A DNA stretch of 64,000 nucleotides. Source: Acuticoccus sp963704595. GTDB taxonomy: Bacteria > Pseudomonadota > Alphaproteobacteria > Rhizobiales > Amorphaceae. Position 1 is the stretch's first letter, and the number at the start of each line of letters is the position of its first letter. Position numbers and translations under genes: made by a program. Positions 55,982 through 64,000 of the stretch are shown one piece after another. The stretch covers positions 1,736,001 through 1,800,000 of the forward strand of contig OY969922.1 in the NCBI GenBank assembly GCA_963704595.1. Direction: 5' to 3'. The notes beneath the pieces are model-generated. The model worked only from the letters and a program-made list of their open reading frames with translations. It did no database searches and was not told the origin of the DNA.

Positions 55982-57148
55982 ATGACGGCAGCAATGGTGG
56001 GTTGGGCGCATACGCCTTTCGGCAAGCTCGCCGACGAGACCGTCGAGACGCTGATCACCCGCGTCACGACCGATGCGATGGCCGATGCCGGCATTGGCCC
56101 GGACGAGGTGGACGAGATCGTCCTCGGCCACTTCAACGGCGGCTTCTCCCCGCAGGAATTCACCGCCGCGCTGGTCCTCCAGGCCGACGACAGGCTGCGC
56201 TTCAAGCCTGCGACGCGGGTCGAGAACGCCTGCGCCACGGGGTCGGGCGCGATCCACCAGGGCATCAAGTCGATCCGCGCCGGAACCGCGCGCTTCGTGC
56301 TGGTGGTGGGCGTCGAGCAGATGACGAAGACGCCGGGCCCGCAGATCGGCGAGAACCTCCTCAAGGCCTCGTACCTGCCCGAGGACGGCGACATCCCGGC
56401 GGGCTTCGCCGGCGTCTTCGGCAAGATCGCCGGCATGTACTTCCAGCGCCACGGCGACCAGTCCGACGCGCTGGCCGCCATTGCCGCCAAGAACCACCGC
56501 AACGGCGTGAAGAACCCCTTCGCGCAGATGCGCAAGGACCTCGGCTACGACTTCTGCCGCGCCGAGAGCGAGAAGAACCCCTACGTCGCCGGCCCGCTCA
56601 AGCGGACCGACTGCTCGCTGGTCTCCGACGGTGCCGCCGCCGTCGTTCTCACCGACCTCGGCACCGCGATGCGGATGAACAAGGCCGTCGCCTTCCGGGG
56701 CGCCGCCCACGTTCAGGATTTTCTGCCGATGTCGAAGCGCGACATCGTCCGCTTCGAGGGCTGCGCCGAGGCGTGGAAGCGCGCGCTCGCCAGCGCAGGC
56801 GTTTCGCTCGGCGATCTCTCCTTCGTCGAAACGCACGACTGCTTCACCATCGCCGAGCTCATCGAATACGAGGCAATGGGGCTGACGCCGGAAGGCGAGG
56901 GTGCCCGCGCCATCATGGAAGGCTGGACCGAGCCTGACGGCAAGCTCCCCGTCAACGTCTCCGGAGGCCTCAAGGCCAAGGGCCACCCCATCGGCGCGAC
57001 CGGCGTCTCGATGCACGTCGTCAGCGCCATGCAGCTCGCCGGTGAGGCAGGCGACATGCAGCTCGCATCCCCTCAGCTCGGCGGCATCTTCAACATGGGC
57101 GGCGCCGCCGTCGCCAACTACGTGTCGATCCTCCAGCCGCTGCGCTGA
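55982..57148 (+). CDS. Thiolase-family protein (SCP2-type acetyl-CoA acetyltransferase)
   Basis: A 388-residue thiolase-fold enzyme. The nucleophile is Cys84 in RVENACATGSGA. The pair His285/Cys287 in VETHDCFTIAE replaces the NEAF motif of classical thiolases, as in SCP2 thiolases. The His335 loop is GHPIGATGVSMH. Such enzymes cleave or form beta-ketoacyl-CoA, including unusual steroid or branched substrates. It starts 98 bases after the SDR gene, at ATG 55982 with GGGAGC ahead, and likely belongs to the same operon. Confidence 0.87.
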   Translation: MTAAMVGWAHTPFGKLADETVETLITRVTTDAMADAGIGPDEVDEIVLGHFNGGFSPQEFTAALVLQADDRLRFKPATRVENACATGSGAIHQGIKSIRAGTARFVLVVGVEQMTKTPGPQIGENLLKASYLPEDGDIPAGFAGVFGKIAGMYFQRHGDQSDALAAIAAKNHRNGVKNPFAQMRKDLGYDFCRAESEKNPYVAGPLKRTDCSLVSDGAAAVVLTDLGTAMRMNKAVAFRGAAHVQDFLPMSKRDIVRFEGCAEAWKRALASAGVSLGDLSFVETHDCFTIAELIEYEAMGLTPEGEGARAIMEGWTEPDGKLPVNVSGGLKAKGHPIGATGVSMHVVSAMQLAGEAGDMQLASPQLGGIFNMGGAAVANYVSILQPLR

Positions 57149-57164
57149 GGGGTCGGCCGACGGT

Positions 57165-58148
57165 TCAGCCACGCCGCCTGCCGGGCCGATCCACCGCTTC
57201 CACGAGTTTTCCGAGGATCGCCATCACGCTGGTCTCGAAATCGTCGAGCACGACAGGCTCACTGTCCGGCGCGACATCCCTGGAGATGCAGATCCCTTCG
57301 CCGCGGGTCACGAACCGGTTCACGAAGTCGACGTCGCGCGCAAAGCGCTGGCTGAGGATGTCGAACGCCGTCTGATCGATCCGGTTGCTTGTCGGTTTCT
57401 CGAGCTCCAGCAGCGCATTGCTGGTGAAGGTCGCAAGCCGCCGGGCCTTGTCGGGCGGGTAGGTGGCGTTCATTACCCGCAGAAGCTCCAGCTCCTTGGC
57501 TGTAAGCGACCTGTTGACCGTCGTCCGTTCCTGCGGGACGAAGGTCGCCTTCAGAATGTCCCGAAAGAAGAGTTCAGCCAGCTTATCCTTCTCGACCTCA
57601 TAGTTGTAGATGCTGAGGTCGCTGCGCGAAAAAGCCTCCTTCTGCGCGCGGATCTCCTGTCGATAAGGAAGCGTCCATTTTCCCAGGAACTGGTAGAAAT
57701 CGAACGTGTATCCTGACCTCTTCACTCCCTGCGAGTAGCTGGAGATCGCTGCGCTGCCGACATCACGCACCAGATAGATAATCCGCGGCCTGTATCCGTG
57801 CCTATCGATGGTTTCTTTGATTTTGCCGGCGCGGGCGGTGTCGGAAAAATTTATGAACTCCGAGGAGTAGAGGATGTCGGCACCATCAGCGTCGGCGAGG
57901 AGCTGGTCGAACTGTTCAGGGAAAGCGTTCTTGTCCGCGATCCTGTGCGGCAGATCCGGGCTGAGATAGTTCGCCATCTCGATCCCGTTGCCAGACGTAA
58001 CTCGGCCCTCGCGCGCAGCTTCGTGATGGGCGTTTTTCGGGTAGATGACCCCTGACGCGCGCAGCTCCGCCTCGTAGCGTGCGAACAGAACCTGAAGGAA
58101 CGAGGTCCCGGTCTTTCCGGCCCCGCAGTGAATAAAGACTGTTGGCAT
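57165..58148 (-). CDS. Sulfotransferase-family protein
   Basis: A 327-residue protein with the PAPS 5'-phosphosulfate loop HCGAGKTGTSFLQ near the N terminus (Lys12) and the 3'-phosphate motif YLVRDVGSAAISSYSQ about residue 125. These are the two marks of P-loop sulfotransferases in bacteria, often acting on cell-surface glycans or lipids. It is less GC-rich and uses more A/T-ending codons than its neighbours. It sits alone on the minus strand between a thiolase and a DUF1800 gene, both signs of horizontal gain. The acceptor cannot be inferred. Confidence 0.8.
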   Translation of the reverse strand: MPTVFIHCGAGKTGTSFLQVLFARYEAELRASGVIYPKNAHHEAAREGRVTSGNGIEMANYLSPDLPHRIADKNAFPEQFDQLLADADGADILYSSEFINFSDTARAGKIKETIDRHGYRPRIIYLVRDVGSAAISSYSQGVKRSGYTFDFYQFLGKWTLPYRQEIRAQKEAFSRSDLSIYNYEVEKDKLAELFFRDILKATFVPQERTTVNRSLTAKELELLRVMNATYPPDKARRLATFTSNALLELEKPTSNRIDQTAFDILSQRFARDVDFVNRFVTRGEGICISRDVAPDSEPVVLDDFETSVMAILGKLVEAVDRPGRRRG

Positions 58149-58480
58149 TCCTTGGAGGGCCCGATCCTGTGCGATGGCCGTTCGCGATGTCGGCGCCGTG
58201 GATGGTAGCGGCAGGCTTCGCGCGGCCGCAAGCCGGAAGTACTCTCGCAGCGAAACGCGATACCCATCCGGAAGGCTTGGAACCGGGGTGCGAGGGCCTA
58301 TTTGATGCAGGGAACCAGTCAGCGGCGGTTCATTGCCGTCGTCCTATGTTTTGCAATTGTCAGTGAGTTGACGACCGGATCAGCTCGAAGGCTGCCTCGC
58401 GCGCCATCCGGCCGAGCGCGGCGGGAGACCGATCGACCGACCCTGCGCCGGATCCGGCGTGCCACCTGTGGTGAAAGACT
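58149..58480. other. 332-base divergent region between sulfotransferase and DUF1800 genes
   Basis: No gene is supported. A TTGACG hexamer near 58368 might be a -35 element for the rightward operon. A perfect 14-bp palindrome CGCCGGATCCGGCG at 58446-58459 lies 21 bases before the DUF1800 start. I see no RNA gene or repeat. Confidence 0.45.
58446..58459. promoter_or_regulatory. Perfect 14-bp palindrome before the DUF1800 gene
   Basis: CGCCGGATCCGGCG is self-complementary without a spacer. Its distance to the start codon (21 bases) places it over or just upstream of the ribosome site, where a bound protein or hairpin could block expression. In GC-rich DNA it might also be chance. Confidence 0.3.
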
Positions 58481-59866
58481 ATGATGACGCGACCGCACGC
58501 CCTTGTGGCGCTGACCCGCTTCGGTCTTGGCCCGCGCCCGGGCGAGATCCGCATGATCGGCAACGACCCGGTCGGGTACGTGCGCCAGCAGCTTGAGGAT
58601 CCCGGCTCCGCACTCCTGACCAACCCGGCGCTGCTCGACCGCGACACGATCCGCGAAAAGTATATTTCCGTGCGCACCGCTTTCCGCGAGGCGCGGGTTG
58701 CGCTGCGGGACGGCGCGACCGAGGAAGAGAATGCCGCGGAAGCTGCTGCCCAGGATGGAAACAGGGAGCTGCGCCGAAGCGTCGTTGAAGCGGAACTCGA
58801 TTCCCGCTTCGACCACGCCGTCAAGACGGATGCCGCGTTCCTTGAGCGGCTCGTCATGTTCTGGTCCAACCATTTCACCGTCGAGGCCGGAGGCAGCTAT
58901 CAGACCCGCATCACGGTCGGCAACTTCGAGCGCGAGGCGATCCGCCCCCACGTTCTCGGCCGGTTCGAGGACATGGTGGCCGCCGCGACCACGCATCCCG
59001 CGATGCTGGTCTACCTCGACACTGTGCGCTCCGTGGGCCCGAACAGTCCTCGGGGACGCCGGAGCGACGTGACGTCCGCAAACGAAAATCTGGCGCGCGA
59101 GCTGATGGAGCTCCACACGCTCGGCGCAGGCGGTGGCTATACGCAGGACGACGTCGTCGAGCTCGCCAAGGCGATGACTGGCTGGTTCGGCGGGTTCCAC
59201 CCGTCCGGCAACGGGCTCATCTACGAGAAGCGGGTGCATGAGCCGGGCTTCCGCACCGTCCTCGGCAAGACCTATCCGGCGAACGGGCAGCGCCAGCTCC
59301 TCGAGATCCTGCCCGATCTCGCCCGCCATCCGTCCACCGCGAAGCACATCGCCGGCAAGTTCGCCCGCCACTTCGTGGCCGACGGCGTGCCGGACAGCCT
59401 CGTCGACCATCTCGCCGCGACCTTCACCGAGACCGGCGGCGACCTTCGCGCGATGACGCTTGCGCTGATCGAATCCGACGTTGCGTGGGACGGCGATCCG
59501 ATGAAGACGGTGCCGCCCTACGACTTCATGGTTTCGGTATCGCGGGCGACGGGGGCGGACGTGCCGTTCAACTTCGTTCGCCGCAGCGCGCGGGACCTTG
59601 CGCAGGAGGTCTGGTCACCGCCGTCGCCGGCAGGCTGGCCCGACGAGGACACCGCCTTCCTGGGCGGTGACGCGCTCCTGGAGCGGGTGGACTACGCGCA
59701 GCAGGTCGCGCGGCGGTTCTCCAAGGCGGGCCGCGCGGACATCCTTGCGACCGAACTGTTCGGCGATGCGCTGGACCCGTTCATCAAAGAAGCAGTCGAC
59801 CGGGCCGAGGATCAGGAGCAGGGGCTGGTGCTCCTCCTCATGAGCCCGCCCTTTCACCGGAGGTGA
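58481..59866 (+). CDS. DUF1800 family protein
   Basis: A 461-residue protein of the DUF1800 family. It opens ALTRFGLGPRPGEI, the family's N-terminal signature. Further blocks are ERLVMFWSNHFTVE, HPAMLVYLD, ENLARELMELHTLGAGGGYTQDDVVELAKAMTGW and HIAGKFARHFVADG. No leader is visible, although the partner has one. DUF1800 and DUF1501 genes occur together in many bacteria; their biochemical role is not established. The stop overlaps the possible GTG of the next gene. A start at 58484 is equally possible. Confidence 0.85.
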   Translation: MMTRPHALVALTRFGLGPRPGEIRMIGNDPVGYVRQQLEDPGSALLTNPALLDRDTIREKYISVRTAFREARVALRDGATEEENAAEAAAQDGNRELRRSVVEAELDSRFDHAVKTDAAFLERLVMFWSNHFTVEAGGSYQTRITVGNFEREAIRPHVLGRFEDMVAAATTHPAMLVYLDTVRSVGPNSPRGRRSDVTSANENLARELMELHTLGAGGGYTQDDVVELAKAMTGWFGGFHPSGNGLIYEKRVHEPGFRTVLGKTYPANGQRQLLEILPDLARHPSTAKHIAGKFARHFVADGVPDSLVDHLAATFTETGGDLRAMTLALIESDVAWDGDPMKTVPPYDFMVSVSRATGADVPFNFVRRSARDLAQEVWSPPSPAGWPDEDTAFLGGDALLERVDYAQQVARRFSKAGRADILATELFGDALDPFIKEAVDRAEDQEQGLVLLLMSPPFHRR

Positions 59867-59874
59867 GTAGTCAC

Positions 59875-61116
59875 ATGTTCGATCATCCTTCACGGCGCGG
59901 ATTCCTGGGCGGTGTTGCGGCATTCTCGGCATGGGCTTCGATCCCCCGGGTCGCCATGGCCGCCGGCGGCCGCGACCCGCGGTTCATGACCATCGTCCTG
60001 CGCGGGGCGATGGACGGCCTCGGCTGCGTCGCTCCGATCGGCGACCCGGCCTACGATGAGTTGCGCGATGACGACGCGATGCCGATCTCGGGCGAGAAGT
60101 CGGGCCTCCTCCTCAACGACTTCTTCATGCTCAACCGCAATCTGCCGACTGTCGCCGAGCTCTACACCAAGGGTGAGGCGCTGATCGTCCACGCGGTTCA
60201 CACGCCATACCGCGAGCGCTCCCACTTCGAGGGGCAGGACGTTCTGGAAAACGGCACGACGTCGGAAAGCCACCATTCCGACGGCTGGCTCGGCCGTGCG
60301 CTCGCGCAGATGCCGGTGGATTCCGGCATCCGGCGGGGCGGCGGGTTCGCGGCAGCCTCGGCGACGCCGCTTCTTCTCCGAGGCGCCTCCAACATCGTGA
60401 CCTGGTTGCCGGCCGGCCTGCCGACCGCGTCGGACGATACGCGCCTGCGGCTGATTTCCCTCTACGAGCACACCGACCCAGCGCTCGCCGAAGCGATGAG
60501 CCGCGGCCTGGCGCTGGAAAACATCGCCGGCACCGAGATGGAAATCACCGCCTCCATCGACGCCGGGATGAACTCGATGGGGATGGAGAACCCCGGCGCA
60601 GCGCGGCAGGAGCTGGCGGCGGCCACGGCGGCGGCGCGGGCGATGGCCGCGGACGACGGCGCCCGCATCGGCTTCCTCGATCTCAGCGGCTTCGACACCC
60701 ACCGCGCGCAGACGCTGATCAACGGCCGCCTTGGCCGCAGCCTGACGCGGCTCGACAACGTGATCCGCGCGCTCCACCAGGGCCTCGGCCCGGTCTGGAA
60801 CGACACGGTGATCGCGATCGTCACCGAGTTCGGCCGCACGGTCCGCTTCAACGGCTCCAACGGCACGGACCACGGCAGCGGCACGGTCGCGATGCTCCTC
60901 GGCGGCGCCGTCTCCGGCGGCAAGGTGGTGGCGGACTGGCCGGGCCTTCGCCCGCAGGACCTCTTCGAGGGCCGCGACCTGATGCCCACGACCGACCTTC
61001 GTGCCGTGATGAAGGGCGTCCTGCGCGACCATCTCGGCGTCGATCAGGCGGCGCTCGGCACCACGGTGTTCCCCGACACGCAGGGCCTGAGGCCGATCGA
61101 CAACCTCATCGGCTGA
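59875..61116 (+). CDS. DUF1501 family protein with Tat signal
   Basis: A 413-residue protein with a clear twin-arginine leader (SRRGFLGGVAAFSAWASIPRVAMA). It has the DUF1501 core MTIVLRGAMDGLGCVAPIGDP, THRAQTLINGRLGRSL, TVIAIVTEFGRTVRFNGSNGTDHG and VVADWPGL; the EFGRT...GTDHG pattern links the family to alkaline-phosphatase/sulfatase-like folds. I prefer ATG 59875, since GGAGG (59858-59863) then sits 11 bases ahead; GTG 59863 overlaps that site. Paired with DUF1800 and exported folded, it probably acts in the periplasm. Confidence 0.85.
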   Translation: MFDHPSRRGFLGGVAAFSAWASIPRVAMAAGGRDPRFMTIVLRGAMDGLGCVAPIGDPAYDELRDDDAMPISGEKSGLLLNDFFMLNRNLPTVAELYTKGEALIVHAVHTPYRERSHFEGQDVLENGTTSESHHSDGWLGRALAQMPVDSGIRRGGGFAAASATPLLLRGASNIVTWLPAGLPTASDDTRLRLISLYEHTDPALAEAMSRGLALENIAGTEMEITASIDAGMNSMGMENPGAARQELAAATAAARAMAADDGARIGFLDLSGFDTHRAQTLINGRLGRSLTRLDNVIRALHQGLGPVWNDTVIAIVTEFGRTVRFNGSNGTDHGSGTVAMLLGGAVSGGKVVADWPGLRPQDLFEGRDLMPTTDLRAVMKGVLRDHLGVDQAALGTTVFPDTQGLRPIDNLIG

Positions 61117-61135
61117 ACGGCCGACGTCAGAAACT

Positions 61136-61165
61136 GAAAAGCCCGGCCGATCGGCCGGGCTTTTC
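61136..61165. terminator. Bidirectional intrinsic terminator, 30-bp perfect palindrome
   Basis: GAAAAGCCCGGCCGA and its exact complement meet without a spacer, giving a GC-rich stem flanked by A4 on one side and T4 on the other. It stands between the convergent DUF1501 and TolC-like genes and should terminate both. Confidence 0.9.
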
Positions 61166-61182
61166 TGCGTCTTGGGCTTCGG

Positions 61183-62781
61183 TCAGCGTCCGTCGGGGGT
61201 CCGCATCCCGCTCCATTTGTCGCGCACCGCGGCGTAGTGCTGGCGGGGGTCGTAGGGCACCACGTCGAGGCCGAACATGCCGATGCTGAGATCGCCGGTT
61301 GCGCTGAGGACGGCGAACCCGGCCGCGTCGCGCTGGCGGATCGCTTCGACCATCGTGAGCTGCGCGCGGATGAGATCGCGCTGCGCATCGAGCACGTCGA
61401 GCGTCGTGCGCTGGCCGACGCGCAGTTCTTCGAGCACACCGTTGAGTGCGCGCTGGGCGGCCCGGACCGAGCTTTCCGCCGCCGTGATCGTGTCGCGCGA
61501 GGTCGTGTAGGTCGCCCATGCGGTGACGAGGTCCGACCGGGTCTCGTCGCGCGCGAGGTCCACCGCGATCCGGGCGCTGCCGAGATTTTCCTTCGCCTGC
61601 CGCACCTGCGCCGAAACGCGGCCGCCCTGGTAGATCGGCACCTGGAGGACGAGGCGGACCTGCGCGCTCTCGTTGCGGTCCGCCGAATCGACGTCGATGT
61701 CGGTGCGCACCTGGCCGTCGACGCTGAGGCTCGGCAGCGCCTGGCCCTCGAGCTGCTTGACGCCGAACGTGGCGGCGTCCGCCTCGTGGATCGCGAGGTG
61801 GATCGCGGGGTTGTTGTCCTGCGCGCGGGCGAGGGCGGCGCCCAGCGTCGCGGGAAGAAGGCCGGTGACGCTGACGTCGTCCTTCAGCTGTTCCGGGTCG
61901 AGACCGGTCAGCTCGCGGAACCTTGCCGCGGCGGACGTCGCGTTGCTGATCTCTTCGGACAGGAGCGCGAGGGTTTCCGCGAGGCGCGCTTCGGCCTGGT
62001 CGATGTCGGTGCGGGTGCCCTCGCCGAATTCGAGGCGCGAGCGGGCCGCGCTCACCTGCTCGTCGAGGAAGTTCACCTCCTGCTCGCGCAGCCGCACCCC
62101 TTCACGGCCGCGCCGCACGTCGGTGAAGGCGACCGCCACGCGCAGGAGGATCTCCTGCTCGGTGGCGCGGAGGCGCTGCCGCTCGGCCATCACGGTTGCT
62201 TCAGCCTCGCGGGTCGCGTTCCGGGTCTGGAAGCCCTGGAACAGCGGCTGGTTGACGCGCAGGGCAAGGCTCGTCGGCGTCGACCGGTCGGTGACGTTGG
62301 CCGAATCGAACGCCGCCGTCTGCACGTTGACCGCACGGGTCGATTCGATGCCCGCATCGACGCTCGCCGTGACGGTCGGCCGGTTGCCGGACTTCGCCAG
62401 CGCGATGCCTTCGTCCGCGGCGCGAAGGTTGGCACGGGCCCGGTTGATCGACGAGTTGTTCTCGTACGCCGCCTCGAACGCCTGCCGGAGCGACCGCGTG
62501 CCTTCGACCTGGGGCTCCTCCCGCATCGGCCGCACGGTGATTTCCGGCATCGGTGCGGCCTCCTGCTGGCGGCGCATCGCGGGCGTCACCACCGGCGCTG
62601 CCGATTCCATGTAGCCGGTGCTGGGGCTTTGGAGGAACATCGCCGCATCCGCACTGCGCAGATCGACGCCATTGTTCGAAGACATCGCCATGAGCTGCGC
62701 TTGCGACAAAGGCTGCTCCTGCACGGTGGGCGAACACGCCCCCGCGATAAGCGGAAGAAGAAGAATCATACTGCGACGCAT
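61183..62781 (-). CDS. TolC-type outer membrane efflux lipoprotein
   Basis: A 532-residue outer-membrane factor. The lipobox LIAGAC places the lipidated Cys at residue 16. A 90-residue low-complexity linker rich in Met, Gln and Pro follows. Two TolC repeats come next, with RSLRQAFEAAYENNSSINRARANL, VNQPLFQGFQTRNATREAEA and, in the second, VPIYQGGRVSAQVRQAKEN and LRVGQRTTLDVLDAQRDLI. The NQPLFQGF and DVLDAQ motifs match AggA/TolC of type I secretion. No membrane-fusion or ATPase partner gene is adjacent, so it probably serves a system encoded elsewhere. Confidence 0.88.
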   Translation of the reverse strand: MRRSMILLLPLIAGACSPTVQEQPLSQAQLMAMSSNNGVDLRSADAAMFLQSPSTGYMESAAPVVTPAMRRQQEAAPMPEITVRPMREEPQVEGTRSLRQAFEAAYENNSSINRARANLRAADEGIALAKSGNRPTVTASVDAGIESTRAVNVQTAAFDSANVTDRSTPTSLALRVNQPLFQGFQTRNATREAEATVMAERQRLRATEQEILLRVAVAFTDVRRGREGVRLREQEVNFLDEQVSAARSRLEFGEGTRTDIDQAEARLAETLALLSEEISNATSAAARFRELTGLDPEQLKDDVSVTGLLPATLGAALARAQDNNPAIHLAIHEADAATFGVKQLEGQALPSLSVDGQVRTDIDVDSADRNESAQVRLVLQVPIYQGGRVSAQVRQAKENLGSARIAVDLARDETRSDLVTAWATYTTSRDTITAAESSVRAAQRALNGVLEELRVGQRTTLDVLDAQRDLIRAQLTMVEAIRQRDAAGFAVLSATGDLSIGMFGLDVVPYDPRQHYAAVRDKWSGMRTPDGR

Positions 62782-62891
62782 GGCACCGTCCTTTGAGACG
62801 GGTCCGATGCTCGGAGATTCGCGGTTAACGCCTTGCTAAGGAAGCGCGATAAAGTGCCGGAACCCGACACATTTATGGTTGCTGGAACCGT

Positions 62892-63644
62892 TCAACTTCT
62901 AACGAACCCCTCGCTCGCCCGCAGGAGCTCGGCGGTGTAGGCGTCAGCCACCACGTGGTCGGCGAGGGCGGCGCGGTCGAGCCGCTCGACCTCGCGGCCG
63001 TGCTGCATCACCATCAGCCGTTCACACATGTGGTCGATCACCGCAAGGTCGTGGCTTACCATGATGAATGTGAGGTTGCGCTCTTTCCTGAGCCGCGTCA
63101 GCAGGTTGAGGACTTCCGCCTGGACCGACGCGTCGAGTGCGGAGGTCGGCTCGTCGAGGAGCATGATCTCGGGCTCCAGGATCAGCGCGCGGGCGACGGC
63201 GACGCGCTGGCGCTGCCCGCCGGAGAGCTGGTGCGGGTAGCGGTAGCGGAACGAGGCGTCGAGGCCGACGTCCGTCAGCGCCTCGCCGACCCGGCGGCCC
63301 TCGTCGCCGATGCCGTGGATGCGGAGCGGCTCGGACAGCACGCGGTCGACGGTGTGGCGCGGGTGGAGCGAGGCGTAGGGGTCCTGGAAGACCATCTGCA
63401 CCGTCTTCACGAAGTTCGCGTCGCGCCGGCCGGTCACGTCGCGTCCGTCGATGCGGATCTTTCCGCGGGTGACGGGGGCGAGGCCGCAGATGGCACGCAG
63501 GACGGTGGACTTGCCCGAGCCCGATTCGCCCACGATGCCGAAGGATGCGTTGGGCGCCACGTCGAACGAGACGCCCTTGACCGCGCGGACCGTCTGCCGG
63601 CCGGCGCCGAAGGTGACGACGAGGTCTTCCACCTCGATCTTCAT
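62892..63644 (-). CDS. Peptide/nickel-type ABC transporter ATPase (DppF-like)
   Basis: A 250-residue ATPase of the oligopeptide/nickel importer class. Walker A is GESGSGKSTVLRAICGL, the Q-loop QMVFQDPYASLHPRHTV (the DppF wording), the signature HQLSGGQRQRVAVARAL, Walker B IMLLDEPTSALD and the His switch MVSHDLAVI. The ATG at 63644 overlaps the preceding ATPase gene (ATGA); an extension to 63659 is not needed. It is the second ATPase of a pair. The membrane and binding-protein genes would lie beyond the right edge. Confidence 0.9.
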   Translation of the reverse strand: MKIEVEDLVVTFGAGRQTVRAVKGVSFDVAPNASFGIVGESGSGKSTVLRAICGLAPVTRGKIRIDGRDVTGRRDANFVKTVQMVFQDPYASLHPRHTVDRVLSEPLRIHGIGDEGRRVGEALTDVGLDASFRYRYPHQLSGGQRQRVAVARALILEPEIMLLDEPTSALDASVQAEVLNLLTRLRKERNLTFIMVSHDLAVIDHMCERLMVMQHGREVERLDRAALADHVVADAYTAELLRASEGFVRS

Positions 63645-64000
63645 GCCGCGTCCATCCACGAGGCGTCGCGCTTCAGCGTCGGCAGGGTCTCGCGCCGGTC
63701 GCCGATCCGGGGGAGGCAGTCCACCAGCCCCTGCGTGTAGGGGTGCTTGGCGTTCGCGAGGTCCTTGGCGGCGATCTCCTCCACGATCTGCCCGGCGTAC
63801 ATCACCAGCACGCGGTCGCAGAAGGTGGCGACCAGCTCGAGGTCGTGGCTGACGAAGATGAGCCCCATCCCGCGCGAGGTGACGAGGCGGTCCATGATGC
63901 GCAGGACCTCGAGCTGGACGGTGACGTCGAGCGCGGAGGTGGGCTCGTCGGCGATCAGGAGGTCGGGGTCGGGGATCAGCATCATCGCGATCATCACGCG
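63641..64000 (-). CDS. Peptide/nickel-type ABC transporter ATPase (DppD-like), C-terminal part
   Basis: The last 119 or so residues of an ATPase cut by the window edge. Walker B LLIADEPTSALDVTVQLEVL, the switch His FVSHDLELVATFCDRVLVMYAGQIVEE and the C-terminal KHPYTQGLVDCLPRIGDRRETL are typical of DppD/OppD. The latter segment is part of the oligopeptide-ABC C-terminal extension. It is coupled by ATGA to the DppF-like gene. Confidence 0.88.
   Translation of the reverse strand, partial: RVMIAMMLIPDPDLLIADEPTSALDVTVQLEVLRIMDRLVTSRGMGLIFVSHDLELVATFCDRVLVMYAGQIVEEIAAKDLANAKHPYTQGLVDCLPRIGDRRETLPTLKRDASWMDAA

Overview
The window is high-GC DNA of a metabolically versatile alphaproteobacterium. 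The evidence is coding that is dense on both strands, GTGA/ATGA gene overlaps, three complete TRAP transport systems, a urea-type ABC system, and NitT/TauT and ribose-type ABC systems. A marine or soil Hyphomicrobiales relative is my best guess from gene style; I cannot name the genus from the sequence. About 62 protein genes are supported. I see no rRNA, tRNA, CRISPR array, insertion sequence or prophage.

Layout. 1-6326: urea ABC uptake (urtB partial, urtA), divergent from a nucleobase-permease/hybrid histidine kinase fusion gene that carries a frameshift near 3214, followed by its LuxR-type response regulator. 6335-10860: a three-subunit molybdenum hydroxylase of the PaoABC type, divergent from a TetR regulator. 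10944-20779: a cupin gene, then a five-gene tightly coupled hydrolase operon (PuuE-like deacetylase, alpha/beta hydrolase, isochorismatase-type amidase, OsmC protein, amidohydrolase) running leftward. Rightward from the same region run an XRE-cupin regulator, a TRAP transporter, a small DMT-type membrane protein and a second PuuE-like deacetylase. GAAAGTC dyads lie in front of these transcription units. 20784-25706: GntR regulator plus an enolase-superfamily dehydratase, divergent from a second TRAP system, with a FadR-type TGGT-N3-ACCA site between. 25703-28458: FAD oxidoreductase, ChaC-like cyclotransferase and a small exported protein.

28582-33892: a ribose-type ABC importer with a short-chain dehydrogenase and an SMP-30 lactonase, a likely oxidative sugar-to-lactone-to-acid route. 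34221-41074: aspartate-dehydrogenase-like gene, NitT/TauT-type ABC importer, VOC protein and GhrA-like reductase, with a LysR regulator upstream. 41139-47426: a second LysR gene divergent from a third TRAP system, an iron-type alcohol dehydrogenase, and a convergent 2-hydroxyacid dehydrogenase. 47617-52778: exported nucleoside hydrolase, GltD, AbrB-type membrane protein, Bcr/CflA drug exporter and a 54-residue YdcH-type gene missed by length cut-offs. 53200-57148: PrpE, SDR and thiolase. 57165-64000: sulfotransferase, a DUF1800/DUF1501 pair, a TolC-like lipoprotein and the end of a peptide-type ABC operon.

Most of the window is therefore a set of uptake-plus-catabolism modules, each with its own regulator and often a visible operator. 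Two patterns cut across modules: strong hairpins directly after four of the six solute-binding-protein genes, and dyad operators that can be matched to neighbouring regulators. The hydrolase/XRE/TRAP module at 11400-20779 is the best candidate for an uncharacterised pathway.
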